DNA of 64,000 nucleotides, taken from positions 15,785 to 79,784 of the forward strand of contig QNBX01000002.1 in assembly GCA_003644265.1 (NCBI GenBank), read 5' to 3'. The DNA is from Planctomycetota bacterium (GTDB lineage: Bacteria; Planctomycetota; B15-G4). A model generated the notes under the pieces. It saw only the letters and a program-made list of their open reading frames with translations. It was not told the DNA's origin and ran no database searches. Every line of letters starts with the position of its first letter. The stretch's first letter is position 1. The position numbers and the translations under genes were made by a program. Below are positions 23,987-31,807 of the stretch, one piece after another.

Positions 23987-24541
23987 TCAGGCCGCTTTGG
24001 CCAGGGCCTTGAGCAGCCGCTTGCGCAGCCCGTCGGCCTCGATGGCTCGCCACTGCTCCAGGATGCGCCCGTGCAACTCGGCACGCTGCCGTGCCAGGCG
24101 CAGCAGGACCAGGGCCAGGCCGGCCACCGGGATTTCGCCGGCGTCATGGGCCGCTGTCAGCGCCGCACGGGCCAGCCCGGGGTGCGCCGCCCCCGCGCCC
24201 TGAACGGACCCGAGGGTGTGCTGGAGCTGGTGCCCGTGCTCGCTCAGCAACTCCAGCAGGCCGTCGGCCCGCAGGTCGAGGTCGTGCAGCTCTCCCAGCC
24301 GGTTCTGCAGCCTCCGGAAGCGTCTGATGGCCTTGGCGGCCCGCGGCGGCAGGCAGTCCTGCCAGGCCTCGAGTTCGTAGCGCAGCCCCTTGACCGCGAT
24401 GCGCAGCTCATGGTGAGCCGCCGTGGCGGCGGGGTCGGGCAGGCGCTTGGCCGCGGCCCAGACCAGACGCAGGTGCGGCGCCACCAGCGCGTGCAACTGG
24501 CTGACGAGGGGCTGCTCGGCATCGAGTGTGTGGCGGCTCAT
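23987..24541 (-). CDS. CHAD domain, C-terminal half, as a separate gene
   Basis: A 184-residue helical protein that matches only the second half of a CHAD domain. Its conserved histidine/arginine helix is HHELRIAVKGLRYELEAWQD, followed by AIRRFRRLQNRLGELHDLD, the usual second-half motif pair. Its ATG overlaps the stop codon of the upstream gene (ATGA), which encodes the first half, so the two are made from one message in a 1:1-like manner. CHAD domains bind inorganic polyphosphate through these conserved basic residues. A Ppx/GppA phosphatase gene stands divergently next door, which supports polyphosphate binding. Whether the split is natural or a recent frameshift is discussed separately. 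Confidence 0.8.
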   Translation of the reverse strand: MSRHTLDAEQPLVSQLHALVAPHLRLVWAAAKRLPDPAATAAHHELRIAVKGLRYELEAWQDCLPPRAAKAIRRFRRLQNRLGELHDLDLRADGLLELLSEHGHQLQHTLGSVQGAGAAHPGLARAALTAAHDAGEIPVAGLALVLLRLARQRAELHGRILEQWRAIEADGLRKRLLKALAKAA

Positions 24542-25296
24542 GAGGCCTTGCGCGGCGGGGGCAAGAGGGGTGAGGGCGGCTGCGCAGGCTCGCGCGCGGT
24601 GGGCATTGCGGCGGGCTTGGCTGCTTGCGTCTTGCGCGCGGGTGCGGGTGCGGGTGCGGGTGCGGGTGCGGGTGCGGGTGCGGGTGCGGCCAGCGGCTGC
24701 TGCGGCGCGGGCTGGGTCCGGCGCCTCAGGTCGATGGGGCGCGTCGCGAACAGCTTGCTCAGGCGTCGCGGCCAGCCCTCCTCGTCGAAGCGGGCCACGG
24801 CCTGAGCCAACCGGGGCTGCTCGGCGTGGCGCGCCTGAGCGGCTCGGGCCCAGAGCCAGCGCAGGGCCTGCTCTTCGGCGGGAGATGCGTGTTCCAGCGC
24901 GGCGGTCAGCTGCTGCAGCTCCACGTCCAGATCGCGCGCCCGGCCGCAGCCCCGCGCCAGCTGGCGCAGGGCCCGGGTCGCCGGCGCGATGCGCTTCTTG
25001 GGCCAGAGCTGCGCCAGCCCGGAGAGCAGGCTGCGCATGCGACGGCAGGCCACCCGCAGCTGATGCAGGGCCTCGACGTCGTCGCCCCGCGCCACGGCCT
25101 GTCGTGCGCTCAGCAGCGCCGAGAGGTGCTGCAGCAGCAGCACCTGCGCGGCGCCAGCGAGCGGCCACTCAGCCTGGACAGAGGCCGTCTCCGCGGCGCG
25201 CAGGGCGGCCCCCACGCCAGCGGCCAGCGACGGCTCGGGAGCCCGCGCAGAGAGGTCGGAATTGCGGTCGGAATCACGCTCGCCCATGTCCACCAT
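24538..25296 (-). CDS. CHAD domain, N-terminal half, with (Ala-Pro)n tail
   Basis: A 252-residue protein carrying only the first half of a CHAD domain. The signature helix EALHQLRVACRRMRSLLSGL lies near residue 80, followed by LRQLARGCGRARDLDVELQQL. After about residue 190 the protein leaves the fold and enters an Ala-Pro repeat, then a short basic Pro-rich tail, ending AS-stop. The downstream gene begins on the same four bases (ATGA) and supplies the missing half. Start is uncertain: ATG 25296 is used, ATG 25287 is equally possible, and TTG 25308 is too close to its GGGAG. The ribosome site and promoter lie in the short gap shared with the divergent ppx-like gene. Confidence 0.78.
   Translation of the reverse strand: MVDMGERDSDRNSDLSARAPEPSLAAGVGAALRAAETASVQAEWPLAGAAQVLLLQHLSALLSARQAVARGDDVEALHQLRVACRRMRSLLSGLAQLWPKKRIAPATRALRQLARGCGRARDLDVELQQLTAALEHASPAEEQALRWLWARAAQARHAEQPRLAQAVARFDEEGWPRRLSKLFATRPIDLRRRTQPAPQQPLAAPAPAPAPAPAPAPAPARKTQAAKPAAMPTAREPAQPPSPLLPPPRKAS
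24638..24685. repeat. Hexanucleotide tandem repeat, 8 x GCGGGT
   Basis: Eight perfect copies of a 6-bp unit inside the N-terminal half-CHAD gene encode the Ala-Pro linker. Because the unit is a multiple of three, gain or loss of copies changes linker length but not reading frame. Confidence 0.85.
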
Positions 25297-25369
25297 GTCG
25301 TAGCACAATCTCCCCGATCCGGCAGCCCGGCCGGCTCACTCGCCCCTCCCCCCCTGCCAGGAGACGTCG

Positions 25370-26878
25370 ATGTCCGCTTCCGAGCCCACGGGACTGGCCG
25401 CGGTCGACCTGGGCAGCAACAGCTTCCACATGGTCCTGGCGCAGCTCGTGGATGGCGAGCCGCTGGTGGTGGACCGGCTGCGCGAGCAGGTGCAGCTGGC
25501 CGAGGGTCTGGAGCCCGATGGCTCGCTGGCAGGCGACGCCCGGCGGCGGGCCCTGGCCTGCCTGGAGCGCTTTGGAGAACGCCTGCGTCACGCTCCCGGC
25601 GTGCGCGTGCGCGCGGTGGGCACCAACACCCTGCGCGTGGCCTCCAACGCGCGGCAGTTCCTGGTGGCGGCGGAGGCCGCGCTGGGCTGGCCCATCGAGG
25701 TGGTCAGCGGGCAGGAGGAGGCGCGGCTGATCTACCTGGGCGCGGCCCACTCGGCGTCGGACGACGCGGGGCACAGGCTGGTGGTGGACATCGGCGGCGG
25801 CTCCACCGAGTGCATCCTGGGCCAGCGCTTCGAGATCCTGTCGGTGCACAGCCTCTTCATGGGTTGCGTGCAGTACAGCCGGCGCTTCTTCCGCGACGGT
25901 CGCATCACCAAGCGCGCGCTGAGCCAGGCGGAGCTGGCGGCGGGGCGCGAGCTGCTCGCGCTGCAGCATGGCCTGCGCGAGCTGGGCTGGCAGGAGGCGG
26001 TGGGCTGTAGCGGCACCATCCGCGCCTGCGAGTCGGTGTTGGTGGCCAACGACTGGAGCAGCGGCGGCGTCACGCGTGACGGCCTGCAGCGGCTGCGCGA
26101 GGCGCTGCTGGCGGCCGGTCACAGCTCGCGCCTGGAGCTGCCCGGATTGAAGCCCGAGCGCGCGCCGGTGTTGGCTGGCGGCGTGGCCATCCTGCTGGCC
26201 GTGTTCAACGCGCTGAAACTCGACCTCATGCACGTGGCTCAGGGCGCGCTGCGCGAGGGCGTGCTCTACGACCTGCTGGGCCGCATCCGTCACGAGGACG
26301 TGCGCGAGCGCACCATCCGTCTGTTCCAGGAGCGCTACCACGTCGACCGCGATCAGGCCGCGCGGGTCGAGGCCACGGCGCTCGCGCTGTTCGAGCAGGT
26401 GGCGGCGCCATGGAAGCTGCAGCCACGGCCCGCGGGCGCTTTCCTGAGCTGGGCTGCACGGCTGCACGAGGTGGGCCTGGGCGTGTCGTTCCGGCACCAC
26501 CATCGCCACGGTGCGTACCTGTTGAGCGAGTCCGACATGCCCGGTCTCTCGCGCGACGACCAGCGCCTGCTGGCCGCCGTGGTGGGGGCCCATCGGCGGC
26601 GGGTGGGGACGGACGCCTTCGCCTGCCTGATGCGCAAGGGGCGCTCGAAGCTGGCGCGCAAGCTGGCCGTGCTGCTGCGCCTGGCGGTGGTGCTCAACCG
26701 CCCGCGCTCCGGCGCGAACCACGCCGACCCGCGCCTGGAGGTGGACGGCGAGGGCCTCAAGCTGACCTTGCCCGAGGCCTGGCTGCGCAGTCGGCCGCTC
26801 ACCCGCAGCGACCTGGAGCACGAGGTCAAGGCCCTGCGCGACCTGGGCAGCCGGCTGGAGCTGGCCATATCGAGCTGA
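25370..26878 (+). CDS. Ppx/GppA family phosphatase
   Basis: Exopolyphosphatase or guanosine-pentaphosphate phosphatase of the actin-like ATPase (ASKHA) superfamily, 502 residues. Phosphate 1 motif: AAVDLGSNSFHMVLAQL (about residues 9-25). The conserved VGTNTLRVASNARQFL and VVSGQEEARLIYLG segments precede phosphate 2 motif VVDIGGGSTECILG. A C-terminal HD-like helical region follows (about 310-500), as in the longer Ppx form. It starts 74 bases from the divergent half-CHAD gene. CHAD proteins bind polyphosphate, so the three genes plausibly form a polyphosphate module, although no polyphosphate kinase is in the window. Ppx and GppA cannot be told apart by eye. Confidence 0.92.
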   Translation: MSASEPTGLAAVDLGSNSFHMVLAQLVDGEPLVVDRLREQVQLAEGLEPDGSLAGDARRRALACLERFGERLRHAPGVRVRAVGTNTLRVASNARQFLVAAEAALGWPIEVVSGQEEARLIYLGAAHSASDDAGHRLVVDIGGGSTECILGQRFEILSVHSLFMGCVQYSRRFFRDGRITKRALSQAELAAGRELLALQHGLRELGWQEAVGCSGTIRACESVLVANDWSSGGVTRDGLQRLREALLAAGHSSRLELPGLKPERAPVLAGGVAILLAVFNALKLDLMHVAQGALREGVLYDLLGRIRHEDVRERTIRLFQERYHVDRDQAARVEATALALFEQVAAPWKLQPRPAGAFLSWAARLHEVGLGVSFRHHHRHGAYLLSESDMPGLSRDDQRLLAAVVGAHRRRVGTDAFACLMRKGRSKLARKLAVLLRLAVVLNRPRSGANHADPRLEVDGEGLKLTLPEAWLRSRPLTRSDLEHEVKALRDLGSRLELAISS

Positions 26879-26965
26879 GCGCGGGAAGATGACCGCGCCC
26901 GTTGCCGTCGCAATCCGAGGGCTCCGGCCGCGCCCTGACCGCCCCGATCTCGGAGATCGCGTCCC

Positions 26966-27625
26966 ATGCCCCTGCGTTCACTCAGCGTCCTGACCCTGCT
27001 GCTGCTCCTGCTGGCCGCGTCGCCCACCCAGGACGCCGCGGGGGTCACATCGTCCAGCCAGAGCGACGGGCTGGGCGTGGTGCCCGGCCAGGAGTTCGTG
27101 CTGCGCCTGTCGGCCCATGACGACCTGCGGGCCGGCGTCGACTTCGAGGCGGCGTCCTACGGCGTCGACCTGGAGGGCGCGCAGCTCGGGCTGGATCGCG
27201 CCGAGCTGGTGTACGGCCTGCTGCAGGAGAACCGCCTCAGCTTCGGCTTCCGCGACAAGGAGCAGGCGCGCGTGGTGGACCTGGGCGACTTCCGCGTGCC
27301 CGCCACCGCGTTGGTGCGGGACAGCGCGCCGAGGCCCCCGGCCTCCGTGATGCACACGCTGCAGCTGGAGTCGCGCAAGGTGACCTACCGCGCGCCGGTG
27401 GACAAGCGCCTCAACCTGCGCGAGGCGGCGTCCATCACGGCCATCCTGCCCGAATCGGGCGTGGCCCACGTGCAGCCGCAGCTCGGCCACGTGTACCTGC
27501 TGCGCTACCGCGGCGTGCCCGAGGTGTCCGACGCCTGGGGGCGGCTGGTGGCGTTCGAGGTGGTGGAGCTGCAGCCGGCTCAGAGCGTGACGCTGCGCTG
27601 CCGCATCCTGCCGGGCTCTCCCTGA
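26966..27625 (+). CDS. Exported hypothetical protein
   Basis: No family recognised. The 219-residue product begins with a typical signal peptide (SLSVLTLLLLLLAASPTQDAAG). The mature part is mostly predicted beta-strand with alternating hydrophobic residues (GQEFVLRLSAHDD, HVYLLRYRGVPEVSDAWGR, LVAFEVVELQPAQSVTLRCR), consistent with a small soluble beta protein in the periplasm. It follows the ppx-like gene by 87 bases on the same strand and may be co-transcribed; a weak hairpin (GCGCGG/CCGCGC, 26879-26898) lies between them. It is convergent with the PEBP-like gene. Confidence 0.7.
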   Translation: MPLRSLSVLTLLLLLLAASPTQDAAGVTSSSQSDGLGVVPGQEFVLRLSAHDDLRAGVDFEAASYGVDLEGAQLGLDRAELVYGLLQENRLSFGFRDKEQARVVDLGDFRVPATALVRDSAPRPPASVMHTLQLESRKVTYRAPVDKRLNLREAASITAILPESGVAHVQPQLGHVYLLRYRGVPEVSDAWGRLVAFEVVELQPAQSVTLRCRILPGSP

Positions 27626-27735
27626 GCGCGCAGCGCGCGGCGTGACGCCCGCGCCGCGGCGCGCTGTGTCGCGCACGTTGGACCGCACACGTTGGACCGC
27701 GCGGCGTTCGGGCGCGCGGCGTCACGCGGCGCCGC

Positions 27736-28365
27736 TCAGCTCAGCGACGCCGGGTTGTTGCTGTAGGTGCCGGTCAGCTCGGTGGAGGCCAGCACGTGAC
27801 CCTGCATGGCCGCCTGCACATCGGCAGCCGTGAACGCGCCCTGCACCGGCAGGCTGTCCACGTCCAGGGCATACAACCGGAAGTGGTAGTGGTGCAGGCG
27901 CTCGTCGTTCCAGGGCGGGCAGGGGCCGTCGTAGCCCAGCCAGGTGCCGGCCATCTCGTCATCGCCGGCGAACCAGGCCGTGTAGTCGTTGACGCCCTGG
28001 CGTGAGCCGCTGGGGCCGGCGGGGTCGGGCTTGCCGTGGGGCACCACGCCCGCGCCGCAGCTGCCCGCGTCCAGGCCGCAGCAGGTGGCCGGGATGTCGA
28101 CCATGACCCAGTGATGGAAGTCGCCCCGGGGCAGCTCGGGGGCCAGCGTGCGGCCCTCCTGGTTGACGTCGTCGGCCACCGTGGGCGCGTCCGGGTCCAC
28201 GCAGATCAGCACCAGGCTGGCGGTGCCCGCGGGCAACTCGCTCCAGCTCAGCTGCGGGCTCTTGTTGTCGGACAGCGTCAGGTGCTCGCTGGGGTGTGGC
28301 CTGGCAAAGGCCAGCTCGGGAGGGATGGGCTGACCGTCTTCGAAGTGGGAGCTGGTGAGCTGCAC
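27736..28365 (-). CDS. YbhB/YbcL family (PEBP-like) protein
   Basis: A 209-residue phosphatidylethanolamine-binding-protein-like fold. Conserved features are SPQLSWSELPAGTASLVLIC, VDPDAP (anion-binding pocket), HHWVMVDIP, GVNDYTAWFAG and the YDGPCPPWNDERLHHYHFRLYALD block with its Pro-Pro and H-x-Y-H-F. It ends with the usual helix carrying MQGHVLASTELTGTY. No signal peptide is present, so it should act in the cytoplasm. Bacterial members have no settled biochemical role; the pocket is thought to bind small anionic ligands. It is divergently arranged with the epimerase gene and convergent with an unrelated exported protein gene. Confidence 0.93.
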   Translation of the reverse strand: MQLTSSHFEDGQPIPPELAFARPHPSEHLTLSDNKSPQLSWSELPAGTASLVLICVDPDAPTVADDVNQEGRTLAPELPRGDFHHWVMVDIPATCCGLDAGSCGAGVVPHGKPDPAGPSGSRQGVNDYTAWFAGDDEMAGTWLGYDGPCPPWNDERLHHYHFRLYALDVDSLPVQGAFTAADVQAAMQGHVLASTELTGTYSNNPASLS

Positions 28366-28551
28366 GAGTTCTCTCCGTGGTCGGGGCGTCGCTGCATTCT
28401 AGTGATCCGGACCCGCTCGTGATCCAGGCCGGCGTGCTGTGGGCCGGGCTGCCGATTGTGCGCGCGGGCGCCCGGCCCGGGGCTACCCATCCCGCGCTGA
28501 GCCTGCCACCATCGGGACCTTGCAGCCCGCCGCGCCGATTCCTCCCCCGGA

Positions 28552-29427
28552 ATGCGTCCCATGTTCGCCGCCCCTGTCCTCGGTGTCTGTTCGTGGTCGC
28601 TGCAACCGGCGAGCCCCGACGAGCTGCTCGAGAAGCTGGCGCAGACCGGGCTGTCGGCGCTGCAGCTGGCGCTCAAGCCGTTTCATGGGGGCGGGCTGCT
28701 CGGCGCGCGCGGCTGGCCCCTGGCTGCCACCGCCTCGCGCCTGGCCGATCAGGGCGTCGTGCTGCGCTCGGCCATGTTCGCCACGCGCGGCGAGGACTAC
28801 ACCTCGCTGGCGAGCATCCGTGAGACGGGCGGCCTGCGCGCCGACGCGCACTGGCGCGCCAACGCCCGGCTGGCGCGAGAGGACGCGGCGCGCTGCGCCG
28901 AGCTGGGTCTGTCGCTGGTGAGCTTCCACGCGGGCTTCCTTCCGCATGAGCCGGACGACCCGCTGCGCGTGGTCATGCTCGAGCGCCTGGCCGAGGTCGT
29001 GGGCAGCTTCGCCGAGCAGGGCGTCTCGGTGGCCTTCGAGACCGGTCAGGAGTCCGCCGCGACCCTGCTGGGCGTGCTGGAGCAGCTCGACTGCCCGACC
29101 GCGGGCGTGAACTTCGACCCGGCCAACATGCTGCTCTACGGCATGGGCGATCCCGTGGCCGCGCTCAACGCGCTGCTGCCCTGGGTGCGCCAGCTGCACG
29201 TCAAGGACGCGCGGCCCGCCGTGCGACCCGGCGAGTGGGGTCTCGAGGTCGCCGTGGGCGAGGGCGAGGTGGACTGGGATGGCATCTTCGCGGCCCTGGC
29301 CCGGGCGCCGCGCACGATCGACCTGATGATCGAGCGCGAAGCCGGCGAGCAGCGCGTGGCCGACGTGCGACAGGCGATCGAGCACGTGGCGCCGCGGCTG
29401 GCCGCGTTGCGCGAGGCCCGGCCATGA
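28552..29427 (+). CDS. Sugar phosphate isomerase/epimerase family TIM-barrel protein
   Basis: A 291-residue xylose-isomerase-like TIM barrel (AP endonuclease family 2 fold). Barrel strands are visible at VLGVCSWSLQ, LSALQLALKPFHGG, LVSFHAGFLPHEPDD, VSVAFETGQES and AGVNFDPANMLLYG. The metal and substrate residues Glu (FETG), Asp (NFDPANM) and His/Lys (LHVKDARP) are in the expected order. ATG 28552 is used; ATG 28561 is a possible alternative. The next gene, an NAD(P)-dependent oxidoreductase, overlaps its stop (ATGA). This pair is common in pathways that oxidise and epimerise sugars or inositols in the cytoplasm; the substrate is not predictable. Confidence 0.9.
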   Translation: MRPMFAAPVLGVCSWSLQPASPDELLEKLAQTGLSALQLALKPFHGGGLLGARGWPLAATASRLADQGVVLRSAMFATRGEDYTSLASIRETGGLRADAHWRANARLAREDAARCAELGLSLVSFHAGFLPHEPDDPLRVVMLERLAEVVGSFAEQGVSVAFETGQESAATLLGVLEQLDCPTAGVNFDPANMLLYGMGDPVAALNALLPWVRQLHVKDARPAVRPGEWGLEVAVGEGEVDWDGIFAALARAPRTIDLMIEREAGEQRVADVRQAIEHVAPRLAALREARP

Positions 29428-30527
29428 GCGGCGCGAAGCCGGGCGCGGGGTCTGCCGTGAACTCGGGCGCACAGTCAGGCGCGAGCGCCCGCACGGGTCC
29501 GGGGCCCGGCGTCGGCGTGATCGGTCTGGGATTCATGGGTCGTACGCACCTGGCCGCCTGGCAGCGCGCGGCGGACGAGGGCCACCCCTGCCGGCTGGTT
29601 GCCGGCTGCGACCGCGACCCGTCGCTGCTCGACGCGCGCCCCGCGGACGCCGCGGCCTTGCCCCCCTTTGAGCTGGCCTTCGACCCGGCGCGCATGCGCG
29701 CCTGCCGCGAGGTCCCCGAGCTGCTGGCCGACCCGGCCGTCGAGCTGGTGAGCATCACCACGCCCACCGACTCCCACGTCGAGCTGACGCTGGCCGCGCT
29801 GGAGGCCGGCAAGCACGTGCTGGTGGAGAAGCCCGTGGCCCTGGCCAGCGCCGACATCGCGCGCCTGGCCGACGCCGCGCGCGGCAGCGGGCGCCTGGTC
29901 ATGCCGGCACTGTGCATCCGCTTCTGGCCCGGCTGGTCGTGGCTGCGGCAGACCGTGGCCTCGGGCGAACTGGGCGCGCTGCGCAGCTTGTCGCTGCGGC
30001 GCCTGGCCCCACGCCCGCGCTGGAACGACGCCTTCTACGGCGACCCGGCCCGCAGTGGTGGCGCGCTGATCGACCTGCACCTGCACGACAGCGACCTGGT
30101 GCGCTGGTGCCTGGGCGAGCCCGACGAGGTGACCACGCTGGGCGACGATGATCACGTCTCCACGCTCTACCGCTACGCCGACGCGGCGAGCCCCACCCAT
30201 GTGCTGGCCGAGGGCGGCTGGGACCTGGCGGCCGGCCGCTCGTTCCGCATGTGCTACGAGGCGGTGTTCGAGGGCGGCAGCGCTGAGTACCGTTCGGGGC
30301 GTGAGCACCCGCTGCACCTGTGGCGTGGCGCGGCGGTCGCGGTGCCCGTGCCGCTGCCGGATTTGAGCGGCTACGACGTGCAGTGCCGCGCCCTGCTTGC
30401 CGCCCTGGCCGCGGGCGCATCGCACCCGCCGGTCACCCTGGGGGAGGCCTTTGCCACGGCGCGCCTGCTCGAGGCCGAGCAGCAGAGTCTTCGCAGCGGC
30501 CGGCCGGTGGAGCTGGCGCGCGACTGA
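29424..30527 (+). CDS. Gfo/Idh/MocA family oxidoreductase (cytoplasmic)
   Basis: A 367-residue NAD(P)-dependent sugar or inositol dehydrogenase. ATG 29424 overlaps the epimerase stop codon. After a flexible Ser/Gly-rich N-terminus comes the Rossmann motif VGVIGLGFMGRTHLAAW, then ITTPTDSHVELTLAALEAGK, the EKP catalytic motif in HVLVEKPVALAS, and the C-terminal alpha/beta domain with GGALIDLHLHDSDLVRW, which places the His/Asp pair used by the family. No Tat or Sec signal is present, unlike the second Gfo/Idh/MocA protein in this window. Its last 20 codons (AEQQSLRSGRP) recur almost unchanged as an isolated fragment near 60.6 kb. Confidence 0.93.
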   Translation: MSGAKPGAGSAVNSGAQSGASARTGPGPGVGVIGLGFMGRTHLAAWQRAADEGHPCRLVAGCDRDPSLLDARPADAAALPPFELAFDPARMRACREVPELLADPAVELVSITTPTDSHVELTLAALEAGKHVLVEKPVALASADIARLADAARGSGRLVMPALCIRFWPGWSWLRQTVASGELGALRSLSLRRLAPRPRWNDAFYGDPARSGGALIDLHLHDSDLVRWCLGEPDEVTTLGDDDHVSTLYRYADAASPTHVLAEGGWDLAAGRSFRMCYEAVFEGGSAEYRSGREHPLHLWRGAAVAVPVPLPDLSGYDVQCRALLAALAAGASHPPVTLGEAFATARLLEAEQQSLRSGRPVELARD

Positions 30528-30683
30528 GCCGGAAGGCGGCGACAGCCGGCACCGGGTCCCGCGCTGTACGTCCAGGAAGCGCGCCCGAAGAGCGCGCCCG
30601 AGCAGTGCGCCAGCGGGAGACCGTCGCGCTTGGGTAGGGGCGGCTTGAGCAGCCCGGTCTGAGTCGACCAGCGCGCGTGGATC
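30528..30683. other. Intergenic stretch without recognisable gene
   Basis: GC-rich sequence between the oxidoreductase stop and the module remnant. No promoter, hairpin or open frame of interest was seen. It forms the 5' part of a 628-base gap that is otherwise filled by the decayed C-terminal module. Confidence 0.5.
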
Positions 30684-31061
30684 TTGGTCCTGCCCGGTCT
30701 GGCTCACGTTGGTGAAGCTGGCGCGGGCCGGATCCGTGAGATCTGCTGCAAGGAGCTCGCCCGAGCTGACGACGTCGAGCCCGTGGGCTTCACGCTCACG
30801 AGTGGGCTGGAGGGGGCGAGCGGCAGCTACGTGCTCGGGGCCGGCGAGCTGGGCGCAGCCTTCAAGGCTGTCGTGCTGGTGCCCACGGCCGGCGTCATCG
30901 CGGCCATCGTCACGGGCTCAGACGGCGAGAGCTTGATCGTGTTCCCCTGGCCCGCGAGCGTGCTCGGCGGCTTCTCGTTGTACGTCCAGGTCTGGCTGTC
31001 GGACCCGGACGGCCCGCTCGGCTACAGCGCGTCGAACGCCGTGCGGCTCGACGTGCCCTGA
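30684..31061 (+). pseudogene. Remnant of an exported protein: isolated C-terminal module
   Basis: The open frame encodes about 125 residues. Its second half matches the C-terminal module of the S8 protease and the 853-residue exported protein: FKAVVLVPTAGVIAAI (aligned to the PFKGG block), then VLGGFSLYVQVWLSDPDGPL and GYSASNAVRLDVP-stop. No signal peptide, ribosome site or N-terminal functional domain precedes it. The only start is a poor TTG, and the beginning reads like out-of-frame sequence. I take it as the surviving 3' end of a lost secreted-protein gene. An alternative is a functional small protein without its own export signal, which seems unlikely. Confidence 0.6.
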
Positions 31062-31155
31062 CGGCGGGGCATCCCGGCTGCACGACCGCGCAGCCGGAAT
31101 GGTGCGGCCTGGCCCCTTCGTGGAGGGGGGCTTGCCGCCGCCGGTTGGCGCGGCG

Positions 31156-31434
31156 TCACGCCCGCACGATCGTCCACACGCCGATGAGGATGAAGCCTGC
31201 GCCGGCCACGTAGGACAGCGTGCGCGCTTCGACGTGTCGGGCGATCCAGCCGCCGACCAGCACGGCCACCAGCACGGAGGCCACCAGCGCCGCCGATGCG
31301 CCCAGGAAGACCGCGGTTCTTGAGTGTTTGCCGTCCGCGGCGTAGAGCAACGTGGCGAGCTGGGTCTTGTCGCCCAGCTCGGCAACGAAGACCGTGGCGA
31401 ACACGGTGAGGAAAGTGGACCACATAGGTGCCAT
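31156..31434 (-). CDS. Half-size UPF0016/GDT1 family membrane transporter
   Basis: A 92-residue protein with three predicted helices: STFLTVFATVFVAELGDKTQ, AVFLGASAALVASVLVAVLV and SYVAGAGFILIGVWTIV. The family signature E-L-G-D-K-T-Q is intact at about residues 19-25. Members of UPF0016 (TMEM165/GDT1/MneA) move Mn2+ or Ca2+, and the acidic signature occurs twice in full-length proteins. Bacterial half-size members with one copy are thought to act as dimers. No second half-gene lies next to it, so a homodimer or a distant partner is expected. ATG 31434 or 31425 could be the start. Confidence 0.85.
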   Translation of the reverse strand: MAPMWSTFLTVFATVFVAELGDKTQLATLLYAADGKHSRTAVFLGASAALVASVLVAVLVGGWIARHVEARTLSYVAGAGFILIGVWTIVRA

Positions 31435-31508
31435 CCGCTCCGGCGGGGTCTCGATCCTGCGGATTATACGGCTCAGCCGTCGAGCGGGAGGCCCACGCCG
31501 ATGCCGCG

Positions 31509-31733
31509 ATGGGGGGGGTGAAACGCCTATCCACGCTCGGCGATTCCCTCGACGCGGTGCTCGTTACGCTCGATCGAGGCTACCGCGACGAGCTGCCGGT
31601 GACCGACGGCGACATTCTGAAGGGCACGATGCGCATCGAGGACGAGATAGCCCACTACGAGTAAGGAGCTGCTCAAGCGCGAGCTGGAGCGGGAGCCCGA
31701 GGGGGTGGACGCGTCAAGCTGAGCCGCGGTCGG
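31509..31733 (+). pseudogene. Short, probably frameshifted open frame of unknown function
   Basis: An ATG followed by eight G residues opens a 51-codon frame: GDSLDAVLVTLDRGYRDELP, then DILKGTMRIEDEIAHYE and TAA at 31662-31664. In the +1 frame the sequence continues smoothly as SKELLKRELEREPEGVDASS before a TGA at 31731-31733. That reads like the charged helical tail of the same small protein. A GTG at 31518 directly after the G-run is an alternative start. No family is recognised. It could be a decayed small gene or a short real one that ends at the TAA. Confidence 0.35.
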
Positions 31734-31745
31734 ATGGCGATGGCA

Positions 31746-31790
31746 GCTCCCGGACCGTGGCTCCCGTGAAGGCGACCACGGTCCGGGAGC
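31746..31790 (-). terminator. Strong hairpin downstream of the 853-residue exported protein gene
   Basis: A perfect 15-bp stem, GCTCCCGGACCGTGG with its complement at 31776-31790, encloses a 15-nt loop. It starts 18 bases past the stop codon of the minus-strand gene. There is no T-run, but size and position fit a terminator for that transcript. Confidence 0.75.
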
Positions 31791-31807
31791 GTTGCCTGGC
31801 TTGAGCG

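Noticed and set aside
24638..24685. Hexamer repeat as a phase-variation switch for the split CHAD genes
   Set aside because: The unit is six bases, so copy-number change cannot alter the reading frame.
27626..27735. Short repeats CACGTTGGACCGC (two copies) and GCGCGCGGCGT motifs between convergent genes
   Set aside because: They do not form a consistent hairpin or array; likely simple GC-rich sequence.
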